64,000 nucleotides of DNA from Voacanga thouarsii (Eukaryota; Streptophyta; Magnoliopsida; Gentianales; Apocynaceae): positions 124,001 to 188,000 of the forward strand of contig JANUWF010001629.1 in the NCBI GenBank assembly GCA_026120185.1. The letters run 5' to 3'. The notes under the pieces are model-generated. The model did not search any database. It worked only from the letters and a program-made list of their open reading frames with translations, and was not told where the DNA came from. How positions within the stretch are numbered: position 1 is the stretch's first letter; each line of letters begins with the position of its first letter. Positions 50,111 through 61,510 of this stretch are shown here, in pieces. Position numbers and translations under genes: made by a program.

Positions 50111-50503
50111 ATGGTTAGACTGCTTAGGACTACGAGGAAAGGGCAGCAGTGGCACCCACCTATCTTTCTAGACCCGGAGGACCTTCCAGTTCCCCAAGCT
50201 GCCCCTCTGCCAATTATCCCTATGGAGGATAACAGTGATGATGAGGTTATCCCTATGGAGGATAACAGTGATGGAGAGATTAACCCTATGGAGGATAGCA
50301 GTGAGGACGAGGTCCAGGTCATTGAGCCACCCCTGATTCCGGTGATAGATATAAGCTCTGACAGTGAGGATGAGGTGATGATAGTGGAGCCTGGACCTCA
50401 CCCTCCTAATCCCGAGGTGGACTTAGCAGCAGATAGTGATGACCCGGGGGAGATAGACTATGAGTCTCCACCTAGGCCTTCTTTCCTCTCTTCTTCCAGC
50501 TGA
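50111..50503 (+). pseudogene. acidic leader ORF of element D, truncated homologue of 272-727
   Basis: 130 codons starting MVRLLRTTRKGQQWHPP, then EDLPVPQ and three copies of a short PMEDNSDDE-type repeat, followed by ISSDSEDEV and DSDDPGEIDYESPPRPSF. A TGA (50501-50503) ends it early. The DNA beyond still codes ESSRHPGKELVEGFASGVG, which matches the tail of the intact 151-residue copy in element E. The extra short repeats are absent from that copy. Confidence 0.65.
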
Positions 50504-50878
50504 GTTAAGCCCAGGGAGAGTTCTAGGCACCCTGGGAAGGAGCTAGTGGAAGGATTTGCGAGCGGGGTTGGGGTAGATTTTTCTAAGAACTTTGGGGATG
50601 GTTGTATGAGGCTGATGATGAGGATTAGAGGACTAGGAGTTATTCTGATTTGGATATTTATTTGTTTATTATTTTTCGAGAACTTGGATGTCTAGGATTT
50701 TTAATTCTGCTTTCTATCAAAATTTCGAATTTATACAAGTCCATTTTTGAAAGAGAATTTATTCCTTAGCTAAAAGTACACCCGCTTTCCATTTACATCT
50801 ATTTGATAGTGCATGTAAGTACAACTAAAATGATTTGAGCCTTACATGCATACACTTATCATTGGGGTGTGGTTTAGA

Positions 50879-51412
50879 ATGGCACCCAAGCGCCGTGCAG
50901 CTTCAGCAGGTGGAAGAGTTCCGGAGGCCGATCAAGTGGCACCGGAAGTGGAAACAGCCCAGATGCAAGTACCCAACTGGGGTGAAGGGCACAATCAGAG
51001 TATGGAATCGAGGTCTGAAGTTCCAGTTGATGTGACCATGGGCCAGGCGTTCAGCAAAATGGCTAAGATTTTGCAGTCAATGACTGAGCGACGGAACCCT
51101 CGGGGTGAGGACGAGGCCTTAGAGAGGTTCTTGAAGTTTCAGCCACCCGTCTTCCTGGGCGAAGCAGAACAAGATCAGAAGGTAGAATAGTGGGTCGAGC
51201 AGATGGAGGACATATTCGCAACGCTCCAGTACACCGAGGAGCGGATGGTTAAATTTGCAACTTTCCGATTGAGAGGTCCAGCTCGGGCATGGTGGCAGCG
51301 GGTCTAAGACGACTGGGAGGCGGACGAGCAGGAATGGACGTGGTCCAACTTCGTTGAGGCCTTCAGGGCAGAGTATATCCCACAGTGGATTGTGGAGAAG
51401 CGAGAGGACATG
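50879..51412 (+). pseudogene. element D gag, 5' part
   Basis: Starts MAPKRRAASAGG at 50879 (an upstream in-frame ATG at 50846 is less likely). The retrotransposon gag domain follows: ALERFLKFQPPVFLGEAE, then WVEQMEDIFATLQYTEERM and FATFRLRGPARAWWQRV. TAG at 51188-51190 and TAA near 51305 interrupt it. It ends at IVEKREDMM, where the deletion joins it to LTR sequence. Confidence 0.85.
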
Positions 51413-52078
51413 ATGACTGTGTTTCGCCGGAATGGACACCCGGTTGTTGTTTGGTATAGAGAAGGAGAAGTATCTTACCCGGTAGGCCGATCACCTACTT
51501 GTTGTCAGTTTACACAAAGTGTCGGCATTCTGACCGGTTATGGGGCCCAAGGTGTGGTAACCCATAATCATTTTATTTCGAGTGGTTGATTTTATTGATT
51601 ATGTATGCTTGGAAAAGCTAAAACACCACTCTTGCTTTTGACTAATGTTTATTGCTTGCCAGCAATTCTTTTGTAAAGATTTCATACTTTCCATCCACGA
51701 ACTGATTTCACTGAACACCCAAAGCACACACGGACTTACTGAGATTTTTGTCTCATCACCGTTTTACCATGATTTTAGGTCGATCCTGCTGTGGGGATGA
51801 GTAGCTAGATTATGCCTGCTTTGGAAGATTTTCTGATGATTTATTTTTGTGTAATATTTTGGGGAGATGAGAGTGGATAAATTTTTATTACGGATTTGTT
51901 TTTGGTATTTTGGGATTTATTCTTGGATTGATATTTATTTTAGGATGTAATAAATTTTAAGTTCAAGTATCATTTATATTCTGCTATTTCATTTGTGTGA
52001 CCTAGTTATAAAGACCCCTTGTCCTTTGGACAGGGCGACATCCCCGGCCCTGACGGGCCTTGGTAGCGGGGTGTTACA
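51412..52078 (+). repeat. 3' LTR remnant of element D
   Basis: Last 0.67 kb of the LTR, matching 49366-50012 with few differences. It contains about 14 extra bases (CCTTGTCCTTTGGA) near 52020 that the 5' copy lacks. Confidence 0.88.
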
Positions 52079-52083
52079 AGGAA

Positions 52084-52366
52084 AATATAGGATAAATAAT
52101 TTGCTCAATACTGTCTGTGTTATAGAATTTCCTGATAAACGTACTCATTATGGATTCCTAAGATCATTATGCAGTGTATATCTATTTAAGACTGTGTCTC
52201 CTTCCCATATTCTAAAAATTATTGTATTTCTAGGATTTCCTTCCTAGTATCTTCTAAGAGTTGTTTATTTTCTATTTTGGGTTTTAAAGTTCCTATTATT
52301 TAGTTTAAATCTTCTTTAGTTGGAAGATTTCTAAGTGTCCTTACTTGTAAACTATTTTTTATAAAA
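52084..52366 (+). mobile_element. pararetrovirus fragment, right part
   Basis: Continuation after element D. The reading frame of the left part runs on through the duplicated target site (RINNLLNTVCVIEFPDK, then THYGFLRSLC) before it ends in stops and AT-rich DNA. The product is not recognised. The right border is placed where RT sequence of element C resumes. Confidence 0.45.
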
Positions 52367-54130
52367 TCTCATGAATTTGATACATTGAGTGTTTCAACCC
52401 TATTTAGACCAGTTTGTAGTTATTTTCATTGATAACGTTTTGGTTTATTCCAATAATACACAGGAACATGTTGAACACCAGATCGTCCTCGAGAAGCTAA
52501 TGGAAGTGAAAATTTTGCTAAATTCAGTAAATGTGAATTTTGGTTGGAGAAAGTAGCTTTCTTAGGACATGTGATCTCGAATGAGGGTTTTTCTATTGAT
52601 CTTGCAAAGGTAGAGGCAGTGTCCAATTGGAAACATCCAAAAAACCCCATTAAAATATGAAGTTTCTTGGGTTTGGTTGGATATTATTGGTGCTTTATTA
52701 GAGGATTTCCACGATTGCTTCACCACTGACACATTTGACTCGAAAGAAGGTACTATATGTTTGGAAGGAAGAATATGAGAAAATTTTCAAAATTTGAAAC
52801 AAAAGTTATGTACTGCTCTAGTACTTGCTCTACCAGTAAAGGACAAGTCTTACGAATTATTCATGGATGTATCAATGGAAGGACTTGGCAGATTATTAAT
52901 GTAAGATAGAAGGGTAATTGCATACATCTCCTAGAAATTGAAGAACCATGAGGATAATTATCCCACTTATAATCTAGAGTTGGTAGAAATTGTTTTTACA
53001 TTGAAGAAATGGAAACACTATTTGTATGGAGCTACTTTTGAAGTCTTCACAGACCACAAAAGTTTAAAATACATCTTTACTCAGAAAGATTTGAATATGC
53101 ACCAACGAAGGTGGATGGAATTTTTAGAAGATTTTCGTTACCCTATTAAATATCATCCGGGGGAAGCCAATGTCATCGTGGATGCATTAAGTTGGAAGGT
53201 GAAGATGAAAACACTTCGATTAGTCCAAACTCTTGAATTTGAAACTTTGGCTATTGAAGGGAGAATAATGTTAAGTAATATTTCTATACAATCTATACTG
53301 GTGCAAAGAATGAAAGAAGCTCAAGATACGGATAAGGAACTACAGAAAATCAAAGTAAAGTGTATCGAAAGGCCCGATGCTGACGTTCATGTGGATGACT
53401 AGGGAATGTTATTATTTCGAGGGTGATATTGTGTACCTAGACAAGGGCTTGATAAGGGATATTTTGCTAACAACATATTGGAGTAAGTAAAATATCCACC
53501 ATGGAGAAGTAAAAATGTATCTTGATCTGAAACATTATTATTGGTGGATCGAAATAAAAAAGGATATTTTCTTGTTAGTAGCTCGGTGCCTTACACGCCA
53601 AAGAGTGAAAGCTAAGCATCTATGACCTGATAAACTCTTACAACCATTGGCAACCCTACAGTGGAAATAGGATGAGATTACTATGGACTTTGTTACCAGA
53701 TTACCTATGACTTCTAGACAAGAGATACAATATGAGTTATAGTTGATTGATTGACAAAATCTGCATCTTTCATTCCCATCAATGAATTATATTCCCTAGA
53801 AAAGTTGAGTAAAATCTACACAGAAGAAGTGGTCAGATTGCATGGAGTGCCATCTAGTATTGTCTTAGATCAAGATCCATGGTTCATGTTAAAATTTTGG
53901 ATAAAAATACAGAAATTATGTGGAACAACATTGAATTTAGCACAACTTCTCATCCTCAAACTGATGGTCAAACCGAGCAAGTGATATGCACTTTGGACGA
54001 CATGCTTCGTGCATGTACTTTGGATTTTGACAATAAATGGATTGCTAATTTGGCATATGAAGAATTTGCTTGTAACAAAAGTTATCAAGCAACAATTGGG
54101 ATGGCACCATTTGAAGCTTTATATGGATGA
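52367..54130 (+). pseudogene. element C RT end, RNase H and integrase
   Basis: RT resumes with DQFVVIFIDNVLVYSNNTQE: the FIDD motif is FIDN, so a catalytic Asp is lost. Next come [17 protein letters not shown] and the RNase H blocks [20 protein letters not shown] and [20 protein letters not shown] with [14 protein letters not shown]. Integrase shows MDFVTRLP (first Asp), VLDQDP (second Asp, about 53865) and HPQTDGQTEQV (Glu, about 53970). Stops and frame changes are frequent. Confidence 0.82.
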
Positions 54131-54355
54131 AAATAAGTCACCTTTGTATTGGGGAAGAATAGGTCATTAACAAGAACAACATAGGCCTTTGGATCTTGAG
54201 AAAACACGTCAAAAGGTAGAGAAAATTATTAAGAAATTGGGGATTGCACAAAGTAGAGAGAAGAGTTACGATTGCACAAAGTAGAGAGAAGAGTTACGGT
54301 GAACTGTTGAAGAAGAGATTTTGAATTTGTAGAAGGAGAACAAGTTTTTCTTAAG

Positions 54356-54733
54356 ATGACTCCTCGACCTATCTACGGCAAGTATACTCGAACAAAGAAA
54401 TTAGCACCAAGATATCTCGGACCCTTAGAGAGAATCGGGAAAGTAGCATACCGATTAGAGTTACCAGTTGAACTCCAAGATATCCATAATGTGTTTCAAG
54501 TGTCGCAACTTCGCCGATATGTAGCTGATCCTACACATGTGTTGAATGATGATGCTATAGATTTGACTCTGGATCTGAACTTTGTGGAAAAACCTATTCA
54601 TAGCTTAGATTGTACAAAAAAGGAGCTGCGTCAAAAGAAGATTCTTCTTGTAAAAGTATTGTGGACTTATCATCTAGTACAGGATGTTACTTGGGACTCA
54701 GAAGTAGAGATGCGACAATTACATCAGAATTGA
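54356..54733 (+). pseudogene. element C integrase C terminus with chromodomain-like end
   Basis: The integrase C-terminal region (APRYLGPLERIGKVAYRLEL, then IHNVFQVSQLRRYV) is followed by LRQKKILLVKVLWTYH...DVTWDSEVEMR. This corresponds to the chromodomain-like tail of Tekay/Del chromoviruses, thought to guide insertion into heterochromatin. Confidence 0.8.
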
Positions 54734-54766
54734 TTGAAGGTATATTTTAATTTCGAGGACAAAATT

Positions 54767-54779
54767 AAAGGAGGGAAGA
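54767..54779 (+). other. polypurine tract of element C
   Basis: AAAGGAGGGAAGA, one base before the 3' LTR (TGTAATACCATGCC at 54781). Confidence 0.75.
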
Positions 54780-55307
54780 TTGTAATACCATGCCTAGAGA
54801 GGATAAAAATTGAAGAAAGAGGTTAAGCATGAGGTGAGGCTTATGGAATGTTCCGATATAGTGTATAGATTATTTTTACCAAAAACGATTTTTTATTGTG
54901 AAAATAAGTTATGATCATGTTTAGTGAGAATTAAGCACGTTTAGAGAGATTACATGAGGAGTAGCATGAAATTAAGTTAAAGGAATTTAAGTGTGATAAA
55001 AGAAGCTTATATTAAGGATTGAGGTTAGATGAATTTTATATAGGTTATATAGTAGGATTAAATTTACTTAATTATTTACGTATATATGTGATAATTATAT
55101 ATCTATATAGATATGTAAGATTTTTGTAGCTTTTGTACCACCCTAAAGCTTAATGTACTACCTACATTTCCATTACACGATTTAGGGATTTGTATCTACT
55201 AAGAAATAGCTGAATTATATAGCTTATATCTAGTAGGCTTATACATATTAGGTGTATATATGTGCTTATATATATAGCTGATTTTTAGCTTAGTGTACCA
55301 CCTATAG

Positions 55308-56441
55308 TGATATGATCTTGGGAAGCACCACACTTATGGATTATGCTCAACAGCAAGAACCCTAACAAACTCATACACAAGAACACCAAAAATGTAAAAT
55401 AATAATAATAAATAAATAATAAAATAACACTCTTTTGATAATGTAAATCTATCCTATTTCAAAAACACCTTAACACCTTAATTTAACTAGAGATTAGAAT
55501 ACCATGGTTAGGAATTTGAAGGCACCTAACTCAATCCTATCAAACACACTAGGCAACCTAGCACATAGAATAGAGATGACATTTAGATTAACCTTTAAGA
55601 TTTAGAGACAAGATTAAAGGTGGGACTAAATCCTGTAATTTAGTCTTGACGTTTAATGGAATCACCCATGAGGATCATCCTCAAGAACTCTCTTTAGAGA
55701 GAAAAACTTGATTTCCTTCCCAAAATACCATTTTTTTTTACAAGAGTTATAATGGCATATATATAGATGCCTTACCTTAAACTAATTAACAAATTAATCC
55801 TAACTATTAAATGGCCTTAATACAAGCTTTAGGTCCTATTACATGCCTTAAAAAATAGGTTAAAATATAATAGAAGTCGTGAGAATTTAATTAGGAACAA
55901 AATAGAACAAGACAAAAAAATTCAGGATAACAGGGTAGGGCCCGAATGGACCTGGTGTCATGTGCTTTGGGTGGACTTGGCTCTAGGTGTGTTTTGGAAA
56001 CAAAACCCTGCTCCAGTGTGGACGTGGCACCAGGTGTGCTAGTGAACCTGGCACCAGGTGCATTTTGGTCGCCGTCCCTCTTTTATTGCACTTCAAAACC
56101 TTCTCTTTGGCTCTCCATTTCATTTCTCTTTATTTTCTTAATCCTTAAATGAAATTTTGGTCATCTTGAGCTCTTCTTGATACTCATTTGGCCTTCAATC
56201 CTTGTTTAAAGATTGGCTTGATCCTCTATATGGATTGTTGCTTGTGATGTGCATTTTTTGGCCATTCCTTTACTATCCATCTCTTCACCATCTTCTTAGC
56301 TCTTGGCTTGTATGCTTGGATGGCCTAAAAATCCTCCCATAACTTCTTGAATGTTGAATGTTTCCATGGAGATTTGAAGTAAGTGTTGACTTTCCATCCC
56401 CTTTTTTAGATGTGCCTTATCGTGTAGATAGATTCCTATCA
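55308..56441 (-). repeat. 3' LTR of element A
   Basis: On the minus strand TGATAGGAATC ... GATCATATCA, 1134 bp. Contains an array of CCTGGCACCAGG-type palindromes (55949-56061) upstream of a TATA-like CTATATATATGCC (about 55757). Confidence 0.8.
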
Positions 56442-57600
56442 TTTGCCCCTTATTTGAGATGATTTGTCCTCGAATTGATATGCCTTGTTGCTTGTTCGGA
56501 TTTTCCTGCATAAGAATTCAAACAAGAAAGTTTTTGTGAAAGTAAAATGTCATGGCTTTGTACCTCATTATTCTCTATACTTTCTCTTTTCACTACCCAC
56601 ATTTTTCCTCTCATTTTACCACCTCTTTCTTTTATTTTTTTACCTCTCTTTTTTTTTTCTCTCACCTCAAACTCTTGTTCCCCCTTCTTTTGTTCTTCCC
56701 TATTCTCTTATTTTTTCTCCTCATTTTCTTTCTCATTTATCTTCTTTTTCCTCTCCCTTCCCTCTCATTTTCCCTCAAGATATTTTGATCTCGCAAAACC
56801 TTAATAGTGGATAAGGGAAGTAGAGTGATTTTCTTTCCATCTTTTCTTAAAGAATAAGTGTTCCTTTTCTCTTCATGGACCACATCTCTATCAAACATCT
56901 AAGGTCTTCCCAACAAAATATGCCCTACGTGCATGGAAAATACATCATAAACCACTTCATCCTTATACTTCGCCATATCAATAGCAATCTTAGCTTGATT
57001 GTTCAGCTTCACCTCCCCACAATTGTTCAACCATTGTAACTTATAGGGTCTAGGGTGTTTCAAAGTTTCTATTCCTAACTCCTCCACCAATGTATTACTA
57101 ATTACATTTTTACAACTCCCTTCATCAATGAGGATATTACATAGTTTTTGCTTGACTAGACACCTTGAAAAAAATATGTTCTTTTTTTGCGAATTTTGTT
57201 GTTCTTCCACTCCCTCATAAGCATTTTTAACTTCCATTGCTACTTCAATCAATGCATATGGTTTCTCAAGTTTATCCCCATCTCTTCCATTCATTCTATC
57301 TCTTCCACTAGATTTTGTATCATTTTGTGAAGTTGAACTAGATGCTTTATTCGTATTAACTTCACATGTTCTCATTTGCTCTTGCACAATTTCTAGCCAA
57401 CTCTTTTTTTTCTCCACTTGTGGATGTGAGCTTTCTCTCACTTCATAAGTACTTGAAACACTTTGGTAACCTTCATCTATAGCATGCATTTGCTTCCCCT
57501 CTACTTCATTCCTTGATTGTATTTGCTTTTCAACAAATTCTACTCCATTTTGCTCAACTCCGTGCTCATTCTCTTCTAACACTTCTAATGGATGTGACTC
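56441..57600 (-). pseudogene. element A protease region and Lys/Arg-rich tail
   Basis: The frame 57582-56899 holds a retropepsin-like block: SRCLVKQKLCNILIDEGSCK followed by NVISNTLVEELGIETLKHP. It has IDEGSC where the family norm is a D-[ST/G]-G motif, so the flap/active-site Gly is shifted or replaced. HVGHILLGRP follows, then a stop. After it comes a long charged stretch rich in Lys, Arg and Glu in broken frames, ending near the polypurine tract. No polymerase motifs follow. Confidence 0.7.
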
Positions 57601-57784
57601 TTCATCTAGAAAGAATAAGATATTAAAAACTCCTTAGTTACCCCATTTGTTGAATTCAATGGTTCCACATCTTCTTCTTCATCATCACTAAACTTCTTAT
57701 CAAGCTTATCAATATTTTTCTCAACTTCTTCATAAAATATATTATCATTTTGATTGAGCATTTCTTGGCCTTTGGCTTCCTTTT

Positions 57785-58469
57785 CTAGCTTCTCCTCCTT
57801 CGCAAAGCCTGTAATTCATCTTGTTCACTCTTTTCAACCCCTTGCTCCTCTCTATTCTTTACCTCATATTGTTTCTCCCACGTCTCAAATATTTTGTTCA
57901 ATTGGCTACATTGCAAACTAAAGGACTTCCAATGACAATTAGGTGAAGTGTGTTCATAGCGGGAACAATACTCACAAGGGATCACTTCACTTCTTTGCAA
58001 CTCATCTCTACTTCTTCAACTTTTCCTTCTTGGACAATCACACGTGTTATAGCCATAATCCCAACAAGTAGAACAAACATAATTTTTTTTTTCTCAAACT
58101 ATTCTTGGAAGAATTTTGCGATGCACACTTTTCTCTTGGTCTAGATACTTTTGGACTTTCATACAAACACCTATACTCCTTTTCTTTTGGCATACCATTC
58201 TTTCAATATTTTTGTGGTCTTCCAACATAAACCCCATCATTCTCATAATTTATACCCACATATCCTTTTCCACTTGTGCTTGGACCTTCATCATAGCTAT
58301 CCCTAGAAGCCTCATCTCTACAATCAAATAAATTTTCATAATCATCTTCATTTCCCCAATAATCTTCTTCATAGTCATATTCATATTCATTATATCCCCC
58401 ATAATTACTTCTATTGTAACAAAACTCCTCATCATAGTCATATCCTTCACTTTCACTCCAACTAGCCAT
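57785..58469 (-). pseudogene. element A gag-like region with zinc knuckles
   Basis: Begins MASWSESEGYDYDEEF at 58469, very rich in Tyr, Asp and Glu, then breaks frame. A knuckle-like CSTCWDYGYNTCDC (Tyr at the His position) lies near 58060. An intact CCHC knuckle CEYCSRYEHTSPNC lies near 57945-57985, followed by a Glu/Lys-rich segment. Presumed to bind element RNA. No typical gypsy gag hallmark is seen. Confidence 0.6.
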
Positions 58470-58764
58470 TGTGGATTTCCTTTAAGAAAAGTACCCACAA
58501 AATTTAAGTAGAAAATACAAGAGAATTCCTTACTTCACTCTCCCACATGTTTACACTCAATTTTTAGTGGTCACTCTTCACTCGTGTCTGCACTCTTTTT
58601 GGTTTTTATCACAATGAACTCACCCTCTTGCCTTTTTTCAAACTCTCAATTCCCCACTCAAGTTCTTCCCAACGCTTTTCCACTTCAAAGGATTTAATTC
58701 TACTAATCAAGTCAACAAAATTCTAAGGAATAAGAAAAAAAGGTGCCTTAAAGGTAATTTATCA

Positions 58765-59310
58765 AACACTGAACAAAAAAAGAAAATTCAGAAAAATAAG
58801 GTAGGGCCATAATGGACCTGGTGCCAGGTTCTTTGGATGGACCTGGCACCAGGTGTGTTCTGGAAATAGAACCCTACTCTAATGTGGAGCTAGCACTAGG
58901 TGTGCTAGTGAACCTGGCGCCAAGTGCATTCTAGTCACTATCCTTTTTTTATTGCACTTCAAAATTTGCTCTTTGGGCCTCCATTTTATTTGTATGTGTT
59001 TTCTTGGTCCTCCAAATGAAATATTGGTCATCTTGAGCTCTTCTTAACACTTTTTTGGCCTTTAATCCTTATTTAAAGATTGACTTGATCCTCCACATAG
59101 ATTGTTGCTTGTGATGTGCATCATTTGGCCCTACCTTTACTGTCCATCTCTTCACAATCTTCTTAGATCTTGTTTTATATACTTGTATAGCTTGAAAATC
59201 CTCCCGAAACTTCTTGAATATTGAATGTTTCTATGGAGATTTGAAGTAAGTGTTTACTTTCCATCCCCCTTCTTTAGAGTGTCTTGTTACATGGATAGAT
59301 TCCTATTACA
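58765..59310 (-). repeat. 5' LTR of element A, truncated
   Basis: Matches about 55910-56441 and contains its own palindrome array (58814-58930). The part corresponding to 55308-55910 is missing. Confidence 0.75.
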
Positions 59311-59369
59311 TCAGTACTTGGAGTACTGCCCAAAACCCCACAAAATTACCTAGGAAGTTGTATCCACTA

Positions 59370-60486
59370 TGACAGGAATAGCATTAGGCCTAGAGCTTAA
59401 TCCAAAGAAGGGGAAATGGCGACCAACCCATAACTCATGGCACCTTGGATAAAGATGATTTTCAAGAGGATTCAAGGAGGTTTTCAAGGAAACAAAATTA
59501 ACAAACCAAGGACTAAGAGATATGAGAAAAAAGGGCTGCCAAAGAGAAGAGTCATTAGTGCATAATTGGAACAACACACCATATTGAGGGCCAAGAAAAT
59601 TGATCAACCAAGTCCTAAGAGTTCGAAGGCAAAGGCTAGGTTGATATAGGTTTAAAAAAGGCTGCAAAATCAAGCCAAGGAAGTTGGAATCGCAAAATAG
59701 TGGAGACCGAACAGAACACACTTGGCGCCGGCTTAAGCAACCATACCTGGCACCGACTAAATCGTAAAAGAGCAGAGACTGGACAGAGCTTACCTGGCGT
59801 CGACTTGGGCAAGCATACTTGGTGTCGGCCCCATTTTGGAAGCAAGGTGCTTTGAACTTAGGCCATAGTTGGTGTCGGTTGGAGCATTGGAATCAGCGCC
59901 GACCCGATTTGGACACTGCCCAATTTCTGCACGAATTTCTTATTTTGCAATGTTTTTCCCCAATTAAATTCTAACGACTTTTATTAGGTTTTTACTTATT
60001 TTAAAGTATGTAATAGGGCCTTAATACTTATATGAAGGCCACCTAATTTCATGATTAGTTTACTAATTAGTTAGGTTATGTTGGGGGACTATAAATACCC
60101 TATTATAACGTTGTAAACAGAACTTTGGTATTTTGGGAATGAAAAATTAGAATTTCTCTCTAGAGAGAGTTCTTGAGGGTGATCCTTATGGGTGATTTCA
60201 TTAAATATCAAGGCTAAATTAAATGATTTAGTCCCACTTTTGATCTTGTCTCTAAACCTTTAGGGATAATCTCAACTCCTTCTTTATTCTATGTGCTAGG
60301 TTGCCTAGTGTGTTTAATAGGATTGAGTTAGGCATCTTCAAATTCCTTTCCTTGGTGTTCTAATCTCTAGTTAGATTAGGGTGTTAAGGTGTCTCTTTGC
60401 ATTTTAGTGTTCTTCTGTGTGAGTTTGTTACGGTACTTGTTCTTGAGCTTAATCTACATTTTTGGAGCTTTCCAAGATCATATCTA
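59370..60486 (+). repeat. 5' LTR of element B
   Basis: About 1.1 kb. Palindrome-like GGCGCCGGC/GGCACCGAC motifs lie at 59721-59905, a TATA box ACTATAAATACC at about 60090, and the end AGATCATATCTA directly before the PBS. Confidence 0.85.
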
Positions 60487-60487
60487 G

Positions 60488-60499
60488 TGGTATCAGAGC
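60488..60499 (+). other. primer binding site of element B
   Basis: TGGTATCAGAGC, a perfect match to the standard initiator-Met PBS. Confidence 0.9.
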
Positions 60500-61510
60500 T
60501 TGCATTGTGTTAATTCTAACAAACTAACTTTCTTTCGGCTAAGATACAATCTTCTTCAAGATATGTTGAGCATTTTCAATTTTGTTACTTTTTCTCTTGC
60601 CATTTTTGAATGCTTAAAACTCAAGATTTTGCCATGAACTTGATGGTAAATTGATCCTATATGTTGGTATAATGTTTGAGGAATATTTTGGCATGGAAAA
60701 TTGTTGATTTGAAGCTTATATTATTGCAAAATTCTTATTCCCGTAACAATATTCCTTACAATTTTTGGGGGTTGAAAACTTGAATTTGTGCCATGAAAAT
60801 GTTATTAATTTGACCCTATATGGTGTATTGATGTTTGAGAAGTCATTTGGTGTAAAAATTTGTTGATTTTGAGCCAAAACCAAGCTGAAATTTGCTCTAC
60901 TAAATTGAACTATTGGAATGTGCACAATGTGTTTGATATATTGTCCCAATGAATTGTGATTGCTTATACTCAGCTACCAAAGCTTCCATTCATGAAGTAT
61001 GGTGACTAATTTGATTAGTAGGATGCATTTGTGAAGTTAATTGATGTTCTTGTTGATGTTAGAAGATTTGTTCAAATTACATTTCTCTCAAGTTTGGAAA
61101 ATATTTGCACATCTTGAACTCCTACTATTTCTTGTGTCATCATTTCCTTAAGTGATTGTTAGTTGCTAAATTGTATTCTTGAGGTTTTGATAGTATCACC
61201 TAATTTAACAACTCTTGAAATCCATGCATTTTCCTTATTACACATCAAGTGTTTGATAAATTGCCTTTAAGACACCTTTTTTTCTTATCCTTTGCAATTT
61301 AGTTGACTAGTAGAATTAAATCCTTTGAAGTGAAAAAGAGTTGGGAAGAACTTAAGTGTGGAATTGACAGTTTGAAAAAGGCAAAAGGGAGAGCACATTA
61401 TGATAAAAGCCAAGAAAAGTGCAAACACGAGTGAATAGTTACCACTAAAAATTGAGTGTAAACACTTCAGGGAGAGAAGTGAGGAATTTTTGTTGTGTTC
61501 TACTTAAATT
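60500..61510 (+). other. leader of element B without coding sequence
   Basis: About 1 kb of AT-rich sequence containing two similar blocks (around 60635-60715 and 60780-60870, each with GCCATGAA... and a TTTGAGGAAT/TTTGAGAAGT phrase), suggesting an old local duplication. No ORF of note. Confidence 0.5.

Larger units (their letters stand above)
45699..52078 (+). mobile_element. Element D: Tekay-like gypsy with large internal deletion, TSD AGGAA
   Basis: Starts TGTGAGACCCC and ends GGGGTGTTACA, with AGGAA on both sides (45694-45698 and 52079-52083). It has a complete 4.3 kb 5' LTR, PBS, acidic leader ORF and the first part of gag. At about 51410 it jumps into the last 0.67 kb of the 3' LTR, so the rest of gag, all of pol and most of the 3' LTR are gone. 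The 3' LTR piece is only a few percent different from the 5' LTR, so this is one of the youngest insertions here. It is nested in the pararetrovirus fragment. Confidence 0.9.
55308..59310 (-). mobile_element. Element A: non-autonomous gag-protease LTR element, minus strand
   Basis: The LTR at 55308-56441 (3' LTR in its own orientation) and a shorter one at about 58765-59310 flank a coding part with gag-like and protease-like frames only. There is no RT, RNase H or integrase anywhere between the LTRs. A polypurine tract (AAGGGGCAAA on the minus strand) adjoins the LTR at 56442. The 5' LTR has lost its distal half, and no PBS is seen. No clean TSD. It is related to element B. Confidence 0.75.

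Noticed and set aside
51392..51589. 65-codon ORF bridging gag and LTR in element D as a fusion gene
   Set aside because: It is an accident of the deletion junction; the part after the junction is LTR sequence with no coding role in the intact LTR.
56485..56814. Phe/Ser/Leu-rich plus-strand ORFs resembling membrane proteins
   Set aside because: They are the antisense reading of the purine-rich, Lys/Glu/Arg-coding tail of element A. The same applies to 62641-62850 in element B.
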